DNA of 64,000 bases, from contig JAUICM010000004.1 in NCBI GenBank assembly GCA_030427885.1, forward strand, positions 124,001 through 188,000. Direction: 5' to 3'. The DNA comes from Rhodothermia bacterium. Its GTDB lineage: Bacteria > Bacteroidota > Rhodothermia > Balneolales > Balneolaceae. A program made the position numbers and the translations under genes. The notes under the pieces are model-generated. The model had not been told where the DNA came from. It did not search any database and was given only the letters and a program-made list of their open reading frames with translations. Of this stretch, positions 8,120 through 16,578 are shown one piece after another (within the stretch, counting starts at the first letter, position 1; each line of letters opens with the position of its first letter).

Positions 8120-8659
8120 ATGGAAACCGCTGTAAAGACCCTTTGGAATATTGACACCACTCACTCTGAAGTACAATTCAAAGTGAAGCATCTTGTTATC
8201 TCAACTGTTACAGGTCATTTTAAAACCTTTGACGCTAAAGTTGAAACCGATGGCGATAGCTTTGAAGGCGCAAATATTACATTTGAAGCTGATATTGACA
8301 GTATTACTACCAACAATTCAGATCGTGATGCTCACCTGAAATCAGATGACTTTTTCAACGCTGCAGAATATCCCAAACTGAAATTCAGTTCTGATTCATT
8401 TGAAAAAACAGGGGAAGGCACTTTTAAACTAACAGGTGACCTGACAATTCGTGATATCACTAAAAAAGTAACTCTTGAAGCAGAATACGGTGGAACTGTA
8501 GTAGATCCATACGGTCAGACCAAAGCTGGATTTGAAGTGACTGGTAAGATCAACCGTAAAGAATTCGGACTTAAGTGGAACGCTGTGACAGAGGCCGGAA
8601 GCGTGGTTGTAGGTGATGATGTAAAGCTGATCATGAATGTACAGTTTGTACAAAGTTAA
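8120..8659 (+). CDS. YceI-family lipid-binding protein
   Basis: About 179 residues from the ATG. The sequence begins at once with the YceI signature (WNIDTTHSEVQFKVKHLVISTVTGHF) and continues through HLKSDDFFNAAEYP and GDLTIRDITKKVTLE, covering the whole lipocalin-like barrel that binds polyisoprenoid or amide ligands. There is no signal peptide from this start. A GTG at 8063 would add a hydrophobic stretch (LNYLILTLIHII), and the only good ribosome-binding site serves that position. It stands alone, ended by the hairpin at 8684. Confidence 0.9.
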   Translation: METAVKTLWNIDTTHSEVQFKVKHLVISTVTGHFKTFDAKVETDGDSFEGANITFEADIDSITTNNSDRDAHLKSDDFFNAAEYPKLKFSSDSFEKTGEGTFKLTGDLTIRDITKKVTLEAEYGGTVVDPYGQTKAGFEVTGKINRKEFGLKWNAVTEAGSVVVGDDVKLIMNVQFVQS

Positions 8660-8683
8660 TCCCCCGCATACTATAACGAAGCT

Positions 8684-8714
8684 AAAAAAGGGTGCCTGAT
8701 CGCACCCTTTTTTT
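8684..8714. terminator. intrinsic terminator after yceI
   Basis: An A run and GGGTGC (8690-8695) pair with GCACCC (8702-8707) and the following T run. Runs on both sides make it bidirectional, but the only gene nearby that needs it is yceI. Confidence 0.85.
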
Positions 8715-8783
8715 ATGGAATGATATTCCTTTTAAGGTTGAGAATGGATGATTATGTAAGTATGTTAACTACATTATATAATT

Positions 8784-8802
8784 AGCTTAAATTTTTTAAG
8801 CT
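8784..8802. promoter_or_regulatory. 8-bp inverted repeat upstream of the solute operon
   Basis: AGCTTAAA (8784-8791) and TTTAAGCT (8795-8802) are separated by TTT, 30 bases before the first ATG of the 8832-13362 operon. The spacing suits an operator or transcription-factor site over the promoter. It is AT-rich, so chance is possible. Confidence 0.35.
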
Positions 8803-8831
8803 TTTCATCAATTAGTCATTAATTTAATAGA

Positions 8832-10022
8832 ATGACGAGCAAAAAAAATGGAGCAAAAAGAAATTCAGAATTCATTGGAAATAAATTACCCGAGATATTA
8901 GAGGTAATAAAATCATCCAGAGAAACCCTTCTTGCAAACCTGATCCTTTTAGGGGAGATACCTGCAGAGACATTCCATGAAGAAAGAAGAAATCAGGCGC
9001 TGATAAACCGATTCAGCGAGTTGGGTTTGCTAAATACTTCCATCGATGAAATGCATAATGGAGTGGGTTTACTGGCCGGTTCAGAGGGGCATAGTAATAT
9101 TCTTATAGTTGCTCATTCAGATACCGTTTTTTCAGAAACACGTGATCATGCGTTGACCATAAGTCCTGATGAAGTATCAGGGCCAGGGGTTGCGGACAAT
9201 AGTCTTGGTGTGGCCACATTAGCAACTCTGCCCGACATCCTGAAAAAACTGAATATACATTTGAAGAATAACCTCATCCTGATGGGGTCGTCAAGAAGTT
9301 TGGGTAAGGGTAACATCAAGGGGCTTAAATTTTTTCTTGATAATAATAAACTACCCATAAAGGCTGGATTATGTGTTGAAGGGGTTGAACTGGGTAGAAT
9401 CAGTCATGTCTCAATGGGGATGCTCAGGGGTGAGATCGTTTGCAAGATACCGGCAGAAAAAGAGTGGTCTGGCTTTGGTAACGAGAGTGCTATCATGACC
9501 CTGAATGAGATGATCAATAAGATCAATGAGATCCCGATCCCGAGGAAACCCAGGTGCAGTATAATTCTGGGAAGAATCGAAGGAGGAACAGATCCAAATA
9601 AGAAAGCTCTGAAAGCGAAATTGGGTTTTGAGGTTCGATCGGAATCAAGCGAAGCGGTAGAGGAAATTGGTTTCTTACTGGAAGAGGCGGTTGCTGAGAT
9701 CCGGTCTCAAACAAAAGACCAGATCACTCTGGAAATATTTGCGAAGAGATCGCCGGGCGGAATTCAGTTTACACATCCACTGGTTAGAAATGCAAGAAAT
9801 ATACTTGAACACCTGGATATTGTACCAAGATATAATCCAAGCACTTCTGAGTTAGGAGGGCTGATTGACGAAGGCATTCCGGCTCTGACCATAGGCTTGA
9901 CCCAAAGCAAGTTGCTTGAACTTGAGACCGAAGTCATTGAAATAGAACCAGTATATAAAGGACTGGCCCAGCTTGTGGCACTGATCCTGATGATAGATGG
10001 AGGGTACGCTGATGAGCATTAA
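8832..10022 (+). CDS. M20/M28-like peptidase homolog with degraded active site
   Basis: A 396-residue protein with the two-domain layout of M20 peptidases and deacetylases. The metal-site remnants HSD (H95, D97), ADN (D122) and VEG (E183) are present. The catalytic Glu-Glu motif expected near residue 155 reads SSRSLG instead, and the usual C-terminal His before the last helix is absent (SKLLELETEVIEI). Hydrolysis is therefore doubtful; a binding or scaffold role is possible. It overlaps gpgS by 11 bases, so it belongs to the solute operon, an unusual partner for GpgS. Confidence 0.75.
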   Translation: MTSKKNGAKRNSEFIGNKLPEILEVIKSSRETLLANLILLGEIPAETFHEERRNQALINRFSELGLLNTSIDEMHNGVGLLAGSEGHSNILIVAHSDTVFSETRDHALTISPDEVSGPGVADNSLGVATLATLPDILKKLNIHLKNNLILMGSSRSLGKGNIKGLKFFLDNNKLPIKAGLCVEGVELGRISHVSMGMLRGEIVCKIPAEKEWSGFGNESAIMTLNEMINKINEIPIPRKPRCSIILGRIEGGTDPNKKALKAKLGFEVRSESSEAVEEIGFLLEEAVAEIRSQTKDQITLEIFAKRSPGGIQFTHPLVRNARNILEHLDIVPRYNPSTSELGGLIDEGIPALTIGLTQSKLLELETEVIEIEPVYKGLAQLVALILMIDGGYADEH

Positions 10023-10989
10023 ACAGTGGTTAGAACAGAACACCTATCATCACGATGACTTCTGGGATCTGAAGAAGATGATCAAAGAGAAAGAGAAAAA
10101 AAATCTGAAAGTATCTCTGTGCATACCGACTCTGAATGAGGAAAAGACTATTGGTAAAGAAGTGGTGCTTTTCAAATCAGAATTAATGAACCGCTATCCG
10201 CTTCTGGATGAGATCGCGGTCATAGATTCAGGCTCTACTGATAAAACACTCGAAGTTGCAGCCAATTTTGGAGCTGATACCTATCTGTCGACTGAGATCA
10301 TCCCGAGGCTTGGAATTAAAAAGGGAAAAGGTGAGAACCTCTGGAAAGCGATCTATCAGCTGGAAGGGGATGTGATCGTATATGTAGATGCAGATATCAA
10401 AAATATACACCCAAGATTTGTGTATGGCCTCGTTGGTCCTTTGATCTATCGTGATGAAGTTCAATATGTGAAGGCTTTTTATGATCGTCCATTGGCTGTT
10501 TCAGAAAACATAAGGGTGTCTGGTGGCGGACGGGTTACAGAAATCCTGACTCGCCCGATCTTTTCGCTGTTCTATCCGGAACTGACGGCCATCATACAGC
10601 CCCTTTCAGGGGAATATGCTGTTCGCAGAGAAGTACTCGAACAGATCCCTTTTCCGATCGGTTATGGGGTTGAAACTTCCCACCTGATCGATGTTTACAA
10701 CAAATATGGATTAGAGGCTTTTGCACAAACCGATCTGGATAAAAGGGTTCACCGAAATCAGCCAACAACCTCACTTGGTAAGATGGCGTTCGGTATTCTT
10801 CAGACCTTTCTGCATCGTGCGGAAGAACATGGGAAAGTAAAAGTACTGGAAAACATGTCAACGGTATTAAAACAGTTTCAGGCCAGAGCGGAGAAATATG
10901 AGATACTTGAGAATGAGATCATTGAAGACGAACGCCCTCCGATGATCACGATCCCAGAATACCGGGAAAAGTTCAATATAGATCAATAA
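10012..10989 (+). CDS. gpgS: glucosyl-3-phosphoglycerate synthase (GT81)
   Basis: About 325 residues from the ATG at 10012, which overlaps the preceding gene; an upstream in-frame ATG at 9997 is less likely. The GT-A fold motifs are VSLCIPTLNEEKTIG (nucleotide-binding start), AVIDSGSTDKT, the metal-binding DAD in VYVDADI and PLSGEYAVRR. These match the GpgS family, which transfers glucose from NDP-glucose to 3-phosphoglycerate, the first step to glucosylglycerate-type compatible solutes. The next gene starts at its stop codon. The pathway assignment is supported by the phosphorylase at 13364. Confidence 0.88.
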   Translation: MSIKQWLEQNTYHHDDFWDLKKMIKEKEKKNLKVSLCIPTLNEEKTIGKEVVLFKSELMNRYPLLDEIAVIDSGSTDKTLEVAANFGADTYLSTEIIPRLGIKKGKGENLWKAIYQLEGDVIVYVDADIKNIHPRFVYGLVGPLIYRDEVQYVKAFYDRPLAVSENIRVSGGGRVTEILTRPIFSLFYPELTAIIQPLSGEYAVRREVLEQIPFPIGYGVETSHLIDVYNKYGLEAFAQTDLDKRVHRNQPTTSLGKMAFGILQTFLHRAEEHGKVKVLENMSTVLKQFQARAEKYEILENEIIEDERPPMITIPEYREKFNIDQ

Positions 10990-12455
10990 TGAAGAGGCTT
11001 AAAATAGCCATTGTACATCACCATCTGAGAGGGGGTGGAGTTACTCGTGTAATAGAACGAACCGTTCAGGCTTTGGTGAAATACAAGGCTGATGTTTGTG
11101 TACTGTCAGGTGAAGAACTGCCCGGAAATGCTGTTCTGAATGAATCAATAACAGGAGTTATTTCCGGGCTTTCCTATGGAGGGGAAGTTCGGGATATAAA
11201 AGGGGAAGAACTCTACAAAAGGCTCGTGAAGAAAGCGAATGAGTTATTGGGTGATGAGCCGGATGTGTGGCATATTCATAATCACAGTTTGGGGAAGAAT
11301 GCGAACTATACTGGGGCTGCTGTAATACTAGCTGAAAAAGGAAAGAAGGTTATATATCAGCTCCATGACTTTGCAGAAGACAACAGGCCGGGTAATTACA
11401 AGAAACTGAAAGCGCTTAATTCAGAATCAGTTCTTACAGGGAAGATGTATCCCCATGCAAATCATATAAAGTATGCCGTACTAAACAGTAGAGACCGATT
11501 GGCGCTGATGGAGGCGGGTTTAGAAGTGAATGAAGTAATGGTACTAGAAAATCCAGTTGAACTGGAAAACTTAGCCTCAGAAAGAAGGAATGAATTACCA
11601 AAGAGGATATACGGTAAAAAGCTTTTGATCTATCCGGTTAGGGCAATACCCAGAAAAAATATTGGCGAAATACTGCTGTGGTCAGAACTGGAGAAGGAAG
11701 AGATTCATGTCGGTATTACATTGGCTCCTAAGAATCCGGTATACCATGAGCAGTATGAGGATTGGGTGGCCTTTTCAAAAGAATACTCTTTGCCGGTAAC
11801 TTTTGAAGCAGGTAAGCAATGGAATATTGATTTTCGGGAGTTGATCGAGCTGGCTGATGGTATAATAACAACCAGTATTGCGGAAGGGTTTGGATTGGTA
11901 TATCTGGAATCATGGCTGGCAGATAAACCACTTTACGGAAGGCTGATAAGGGACATCGTTGTTGAGTTTGAGTCGAAAGGAATAGAATTTCAGGGAATGT
12001 ATGAGAAGATATTGATCCCGGTTTCATGGTTGGAGGAGAATGAACTAATAGAAAGCTTCAAAAAGGGTATTTCAATTATGCTGGACAGCTACGGGATAAT
12101 GGCCGGTGAGAAAAATATAAATGACTGGTATTCTGTGATGATAGAAGGGAATAAAATCGACTTTGGAAGATTAAGCAATGGAATGCAGAAACAGGTTATC
12201 AGAAAAGTGATAGAAAAGCCGGAACTGAAAACAGAAATTCAGACAAGTATTTCAAGGCAAATACCTGAGGAGGTCATCAGGAGCAACAAAAAAATTATAG
12301 AAAGTGAGTACAACCAGGATAAGTATGGGGAGAATCTGATTCGTTTATATGAAAACCTGATGGAGTCAGAAGTAACGAATATCGAATACCTTGATCCTGA
12401 CAAAGTGCTGGAGCAGTTTTTATCTCCGAACTATTTTTCATTGCTTAGAGAGTAG
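10989..12455 (+). CDS. GT4-like glycosyltransferase of the solute operon
   Basis: A 488-residue GT-B enzyme. The N-terminal Rossmann half starts with HHHLRGGGVTRVIERT, and the C-terminal half has IYPVRAIPRKNIGEIL and the donor-site motif SIAEGFGLVYLESW (the EX7E equivalent). Its start shares a base with the gpgS stop, which means coupled translation. By position it could be the mannosyltransferase that extends glucosyl-3-phosphoglycerate (MggA-like, as described in Petrotoga), but I cannot tell the sugar donor from sequence. It is longer than most GT4 enzymes because of a helical C-terminal extension. Confidence 0.8.
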   Translation: MKRLKIAIVHHHLRGGGVTRVIERTVQALVKYKADVCVLSGEELPGNAVLNESITGVISGLSYGGEVRDIKGEELYKRLVKKANELLGDEPDVWHIHNHSLGKNANYTGAAVILAEKGKKVIYQLHDFAEDNRPGNYKKLKALNSESVLTGKMYPHANHIKYAVLNSRDRLALMEAGLEVNEVMVLENPVELENLASERRNELPKRIYGKKLLIYPVRAIPRKNIGEILLWSELEKEEIHVGITLAPKNPVYHEQYEDWVAFSKEYSLPVTFEAGKQWNIDFRELIELADGIITTSIAEGFGLVYLESWLADKPLYGRLIRDIVVEFESKGIEFQGMYEKILIPVSWLEENELIESFKKGISIMLDSYGIMAGEKNINDWYSVMIEGNKIDFGRLSNGMQKQVIRKVIEKPELKTEIQTSISRQIPEEVIRSNKKIIESEYNQDKYGENLIRLYENLMESEVTNIEYLDPDKVLEQFLSPNYFSLLRE

Positions 12456-12456
12456 T

Positions 12457-13362
12457 ATGCATTATTCAACATCTGAGTCACACGACCAACGTTTAAGAGA
12501 AAGAATAAGAAAACTTTGCTCAGAGAAAGAGCCTTTTACAACCGGAGTCGATCCAAAGCTGAGTAAGCTGGAAGGAATCCGTGCGGTATACTTTGATGTG
12601 TATGGAACAATACTGATCTCTGGTACAGAACCAATGTTGAGGTCAGATCAGAACAGGGAGCTGAAGCATCTGAGTGATAGTTTTAAGGCATTTGGCCTGA
12701 ATCAGAATGTGAAGATCATAAAATGGGCAATAGACCGGCTTCACCATCACGTGGGGGAAAGCCACAGGGATAAAAAAGCGAAAGGAATCGATTATCCGGA
12801 GGTGGATATTATAGCCATCTGGCAGAATGTAATAGAAGATCTTAAAACAGAAAGTAAGCTCTCTTCATTTGATAATGATTTGGTTCCGGATCTGTTAACG
12901 GATTTTGTGACCCGGTACGATGAGCCCTGGTTAATGCCCGGACTTGAAACAACCCTGAATGAGTTGGAAGTAGCTGGAAAAGACATAGGTATTATATCCA
13001 ATTCGCAATTCTATACACCTATTACCCTGGAAGCCCTGACGGGAAGATCTGTTACAGATCTTGGTTTTGAAGCGGAGAAATGCTTTTGGTCGTATAGTGA
13101 GGATATTGCTAAACCATCGATTGAGTTTTATGAACGAGCAGTGTCATATTTAAATACAATTGGTATGGATTCCCGGGAAGTGTTGTTTGTCGGGAATGAT
13201 ATGTTGAATGATATCTATCCTGCACAAAAGGCTGGGTTTAAAACGGCGCTTTTTGCAGGTGATAAACGGTCACTCAGACTCAGAGAAGATGATGAAAGAT
13301 GTATAGATTTGAAGCCAGATCTGGTGATCACAAGACTTTCACAGATCACGGATTGTGTTTAG
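12457..13362 (+). CDS. HAD-superfamily hydrolase, candidate solute phosphatase
   Basis: About 301 residues from the ATG at 12457, one base after the previous stop. The HAD motifs are motif I FDVYGT (nucleophile D47), motif II IISNSQ, motif III Lys in DIAKPS and motif IV VGNDMLND. Motif I is DxY rather than the DxD of typical phosphatases, a pattern seen in haloacid-dehalogenase-type members. Position after GpgS and a GT4 suggests dephosphorylation of a glycosyl-phosphoglycerate (GpgP or MggB role), which the DxY motif makes less certain. Its stop lies one base from that of the convergent phosphorylase gene. Confidence 0.82.
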   Translation: MHYSTSESHDQRLRERIRKLCSEKEPFTTGVDPKLSKLEGIRAVYFDVYGTILISGTEPMLRSDQNRELKHLSDSFKAFGLNQNVKIIKWAIDRLHHHVGESHRDKKAKGIDYPEVDIIAIWQNVIEDLKTESKLSSFDNDLVPDLLTDFVTRYDEPWLMPGLETTLNELEVAGKDIGIISNSQFYTPITLEALTGRSVTDLGFEAEKCFWSYSEDIAKPSIEFYERAVSYLNTIGMDSREVLFVGNDMLNDIYPAQKAGFKTALFAGDKRSLRLREDDERCIDLKPDLVITRLSQITDCV

Positions 13363-13363
13363 A

Positions 13364-15097
13364 TCAGAGTTCTAACCAGAGTGATTCATAAGGTTTCAGA
13401 ACGATCGGTTCATCTCCTTCTTGTATGTCTTCCCCGATAAGGTTCTTATAGTCACGTTTTTTAGATATTGGAAGAGCATATGCTTCTTTAAATAAGGTCT
13501 GTTCCTTTTCAGTCACATTATTGATCGCAAGAATAGTTTGAGATTTATCCCCAGATGACCTCATCACAATAAAGAAGGCCGGGTCTACCGAGTACACACG
13601 TTGAAGTGCTTCCGGGTGGAATGCCGGCTGTTCAGACCGGATAGTTAGCAACTCTTTTAGCCTTGCAAAAATTAATGAAGTAGTTGTGGTTTTATCGTCA
13701 ATAAGAGAGGTTAATTCTTTGTAGTCCCATTGCTTACGGTTTATAGCCCGGTTGTGTCCCTTCTCCTTTACCCCTTCCAGATCATTAGGTGTAGCCGTGA
13801 AAGAGTGTATATAGATACCGGGCACCCCCTGCAAACAAAACATGATCGCATGAGCACTTAAAAATCGTTCGGACTGAAACTTGGTTTCAGTGTCCTTTTT
13901 ATCAGCAAGTGCGGAAAAGTAGGTGATGTTCAGTTCGTAGGGACTCTCAGATCCATCAGCATTTTTCTTTTTAGAGACAAATCCACCTAACTCAGAAACT
14001 GAATCGACGAGGGCTTTAAACTCTTCATCCGGCACAATTCCTTCTAGTGGACGAACGCCGATACCATCATGTGATGCCAGAAAATTAAAATAATAGCAAT
14101 TGGATGGAGGCGATTCGAGATTCTTGGCCCAGAGGGTTAGATACTCAGCGCTTCCAAACATCAGTGCGTGCAGCAGAAGAGGCGGGAGGCTGAACTGGTA
14201 GATCATATGTGCTTCATCACCCATTCCGAAATACTCCACATTTTCTTTATGGGGAACATTCGTCTCTGTGATGATAGTCACGTGCGGAGCAACCACATCC
14301 AGGACATCACGGAGTAATTTTACAGCTTCATGGGTTTCAGGGAGGTGAATACAGGTAGTTCCAACCTTTTTCCACAAATAAGCCACGGCATCCAGACGGA
14401 GAATAGTTACGCCATTAGAGATGTAGAACATTATGATGTCCAGAAATTCGAAAAGGACATCCGGATTTGAAAAATCGACATCAATTTGATCCGCGCTGAA
14501 AGTGGTCCAAAGATGACGCAGGTCATTTTCAGTTTGAACAGGCGTTAAAAGCGGGGACATTCTTGGGCGGGTAACCTGGCTCAGGTCAGTTTCAGGATCT
14601 TCCTCAATAAAGTAATTACAAGCGGGAGCTACGCCTTTCTTAAAGTCACTGAACCAGTCACTTTTCTGGGAAACATGATTAATAACAAGGTCTGCCATTA
14701 ACCGGTATTCATCTGAAAGATCTTTGATATGCCACCAGCCTCCCAGATCTTCACGGACCTTTCTGTAATCTATCACAGAAAAGCCATCATCCGAAGAAAA
14801 TGGAAAGAAAGGAAGGATGTGAACACCATTCACTGAGTCACCAAGATAGGTGTTCAAAAATTTACGGAGGGTTTTAAGCGGATAAACGTCTTTCAGTTTC
14901 ACAGAATCCCCGTAGGTAATGAGGATGGAATCTTTCTCCGTCCAGTCCAGCGCATTTTTTTCAGGGTCAGGGAGAACTCCATATCGTCCTATCAGCATCT
15001 GAAGGCGTTTGATGCATTGGTCGGCCTCTTCACCATAGAGAAAGCGCAGCCGGTCTCTGATCTTACCTAGAAAATTTAATGATACCTCGTTATTCAT
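13364..15097 (-). CDS. GH13_18 phosphorylase, probable glucosylglycerate phosphorylase
   Basis: A 577-residue alpha-amylase-fold enzyme of the sucrose-phosphorylase subfamily. The GH13 residues are all present: nucleophile D236 in LRLDAVAYLWK, acid/base E278 in ITETN and transition-state stabiliser D344 in ASHDGIG. The subfamily includes sucrose phosphorylase, sucrose-6-phosphate phosphorylase and glucosylglycerate phosphorylase. The neighbouring gpgS favours the last: reversible phosphorolysis of glucosylglycerate to glucose-1-phosphate and glycerate. It follows the GT4 gene at 15099 by one base, so the two form an operon. Confidence 0.85.
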   Translation of the reverse strand: MNNEVSLNFLGKIRDRLRFLYGEEADQCIKRLQMLIGRYGVLPDPEKNALDWTEKDSILITYGDSVKLKDVYPLKTLRKFLNTYLGDSVNGVHILPFFPFSSDDGFSVIDYRKVREDLGGWWHIKDLSDEYRLMADLVINHVSQKSDWFSDFKKGVAPACNYFIEEDPETDLSQVTRPRMSPLLTPVQTENDLRHLWTTFSADQIDVDFSNPDVLFEFLDIIMFYISNGVTILRLDAVAYLWKKVGTTCIHLPETHEAVKLLRDVLDVVAPHVTIITETNVPHKENVEYFGMGDEAHMIYQFSLPPLLLHALMFGSAEYLTLWAKNLESPPSNCYYFNFLASHDGIGVRPLEGIVPDEEFKALVDSVSELGGFVSKKKNADGSESPYELNITYFSALADKKDTETKFQSERFLSAHAIMFCLQGVPGIYIHSFTATPNDLEGVKEKGHNRAINRKQWDYKELTSLIDDKTTTTSLIFARLKELLTIRSEQPAFHPEALQRVYSVDPAFFIVMRSSGDKSQTILAINNVTEKEQTLFKEAYALPISKKRDYKNLIGEDIQEGDEPIVLKPYESLWLEL

Positions 15098-15098
15098 T

Positions 15099-16358
15099 TT
15101 ACTCTCCCCTGATCGAATTTAGAATGAGTCGCAGTTTTCGCCTTAGAACATCATAACTGTAGTACTTCTTACCCAGATCGTAATTGGTATCGGTCATTTT
15201 TTTGATCTTTTCCGGATTTTTAAGCAGGCGCTCAACCTGTTCCACGGTATAGTTTGTTACATAGCCGTCGATAGTAATGGCCTGAAATCCTTTTGGTTCA
15301 ATATCTCTCATGAAGATATCGTAGCGGTTTACCAGTAATGGCTTGCGGTAGTAAATGGCTTCCAGAAAAGCATTACCAAAACCCTCGTATAAACTTGGAT
15401 ATGTTACCAGGTCAGCGATTGCATATACATCCCACAAGGAATAAGTGGTATCTCCGCTGGGCGAGATCTTTCGTTCTTCTCCGACTTTTGTATTCACGAA
15501 TCTCATATCAACCTGCTCCCGGTTGGCTGTTTCACGAAGCATGTATTCGTAATCAAATCCTTCGTCACCGGAATCATGTGAAATGCAGAGTTTGATCTTG
15601 TCGTTTTTTAGCATGCTGATTAGCCGGATAGCATGCTCAATTCCTTTTCGGGGAACTACACGAGTGGGTTGTAAGAAGATAATATCGTCTTCCTCAAAAC
15701 CCAGCTCCTTCTTCATTTTTACAGCGTCAATATTTTCGTTCGGATCATCTTCGATGAAATCAATCACATTTGGAACGAGTGTTGAGGAACTCCCTTTTCT
15801 CCAGGCGAGGTCATCAGCTGCATTTTTATTGATCACTGTGTGATAAAGCTCGGTATCTTTGGGCGGAAAGGCCATTTCCAGATAGTCGTTGACGGAGTTA
15901 ACCGAAAACCGGCTGCGTTCCCAGTAAAAATCGTGATGATGAGCAATTGCGGGGAGTTCAATTTCGAGCAGGAACTCAGCCAGTGCCACACCCAGCGGCA
16001 GGTTCATGGGTATAGTTACCGCATTCTCAATTACAAGCAGGCTTATGTCAAATTTGTGCACAAACTGATGTAGCGAGTCTTTCAGATAATGAGAGATACT
16101 TCTTATACGATCCGTTACAAAACGGGAGCGCTTGGTGGTTCCCCATATTCGTTTATTTAGCCAAATTATCTCGGGATGTTCAAAGTGTGCTTCAGGTACA
16201 CAGAAGCTGATCTCATCAGGACGGTTGATTCTTCCGGCATACCAGAAAACCTCATGTCCATCCTCCTCAAAAACCTTAGCCCATTTAGCTGCTTCCAGTG
16301 ATACCCCATCCGTTCCTGCAAACCGGGTTGAGATAAAACCTATCCGCTCCTTTTCCAT
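15099..16358 (-). CDS. GT4 glycosyltransferase, possible mannosylglucosylglycerate synthase
   Basis: A 419-residue GT-B enzyme. The acceptor half begins GFISTRFAGTDGVSLEAAKW and includes AHHHDFYWERSRF. The donor half has QPTRVVPRKGIEHAI and the EX7E motif YEGFGNAFLEAI. It heads the minus-strand operon with the GH13_18 phosphorylase, converging on the gpgS operon. A glycosyltransferase beside glucosylglycerate enzymes fits a role extending glucosylglycerate (MggS-like), but donor and acceptor are not readable from sequence. No signal peptide; cytoplasmic. Confidence 0.82.
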   Translation of the reverse strand: MEKERIGFISTRFAGTDGVSLEAAKWAKVFEEDGHEVFWYAGRINRPDEISFCVPEAHFEHPEIIWLNKRIWGTTKRSRFVTDRIRSISHYLKDSLHQFVHKFDISLLVIENAVTIPMNLPLGVALAEFLLEIELPAIAHHHDFYWERSRFSVNSVNDYLEMAFPPKDTELYHTVINKNAADDLAWRKGSSSTLVPNVIDFIEDDPNENIDAVKMKKELGFEEDDIIFLQPTRVVPRKGIEHAIRLISMLKNDKIKLCISHDSGDEGFDYEYMLRETANREQVDMRFVNTKVGEERKISPSGDTTYSLWDVYAIADLVTYPSLYEGFGNAFLEAIYYRKPLLVNRYDIFMRDIEPKGFQAITIDGYVTNYTVEQVERLLKNPEKIKKMTDTNYDLGKKYYSYDVLRRKLRLILNSIRGE

Positions 16359-16525
16359 AGATGATTAAATAAATTCTCTGATTTATGCTTTTTGCTTAAA
16401 ATAAATAGTCGAAATAATCGCCTCTATTAATAAGCTTACAGTGTGATAAAACTATAGCTAAATATCAAATACTGAGGTGGGAATTCAAGAATGAATATTT
16501 AAGTCAAGTATAATTTTATACTTAA

Positions 16526-16551
16526 CAAAAAAAGGGTGCCAATAAGCACCC
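16526..16551 (-). terminator. intrinsic terminator of the acidic-protein gene
   Basis: GGGTGC (16534-16539) pairs with GCACCC (16546-16551). The A run at 16526-16533 becomes a T run on the minus strand, directly downstream of the gene ending at 16579. The stem is the same GGGTGC used by the yceI terminator. Confidence 0.8.
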
Positions 16552-16578
16552 TGTATCAAAAAGAAATGGATAAAAATT

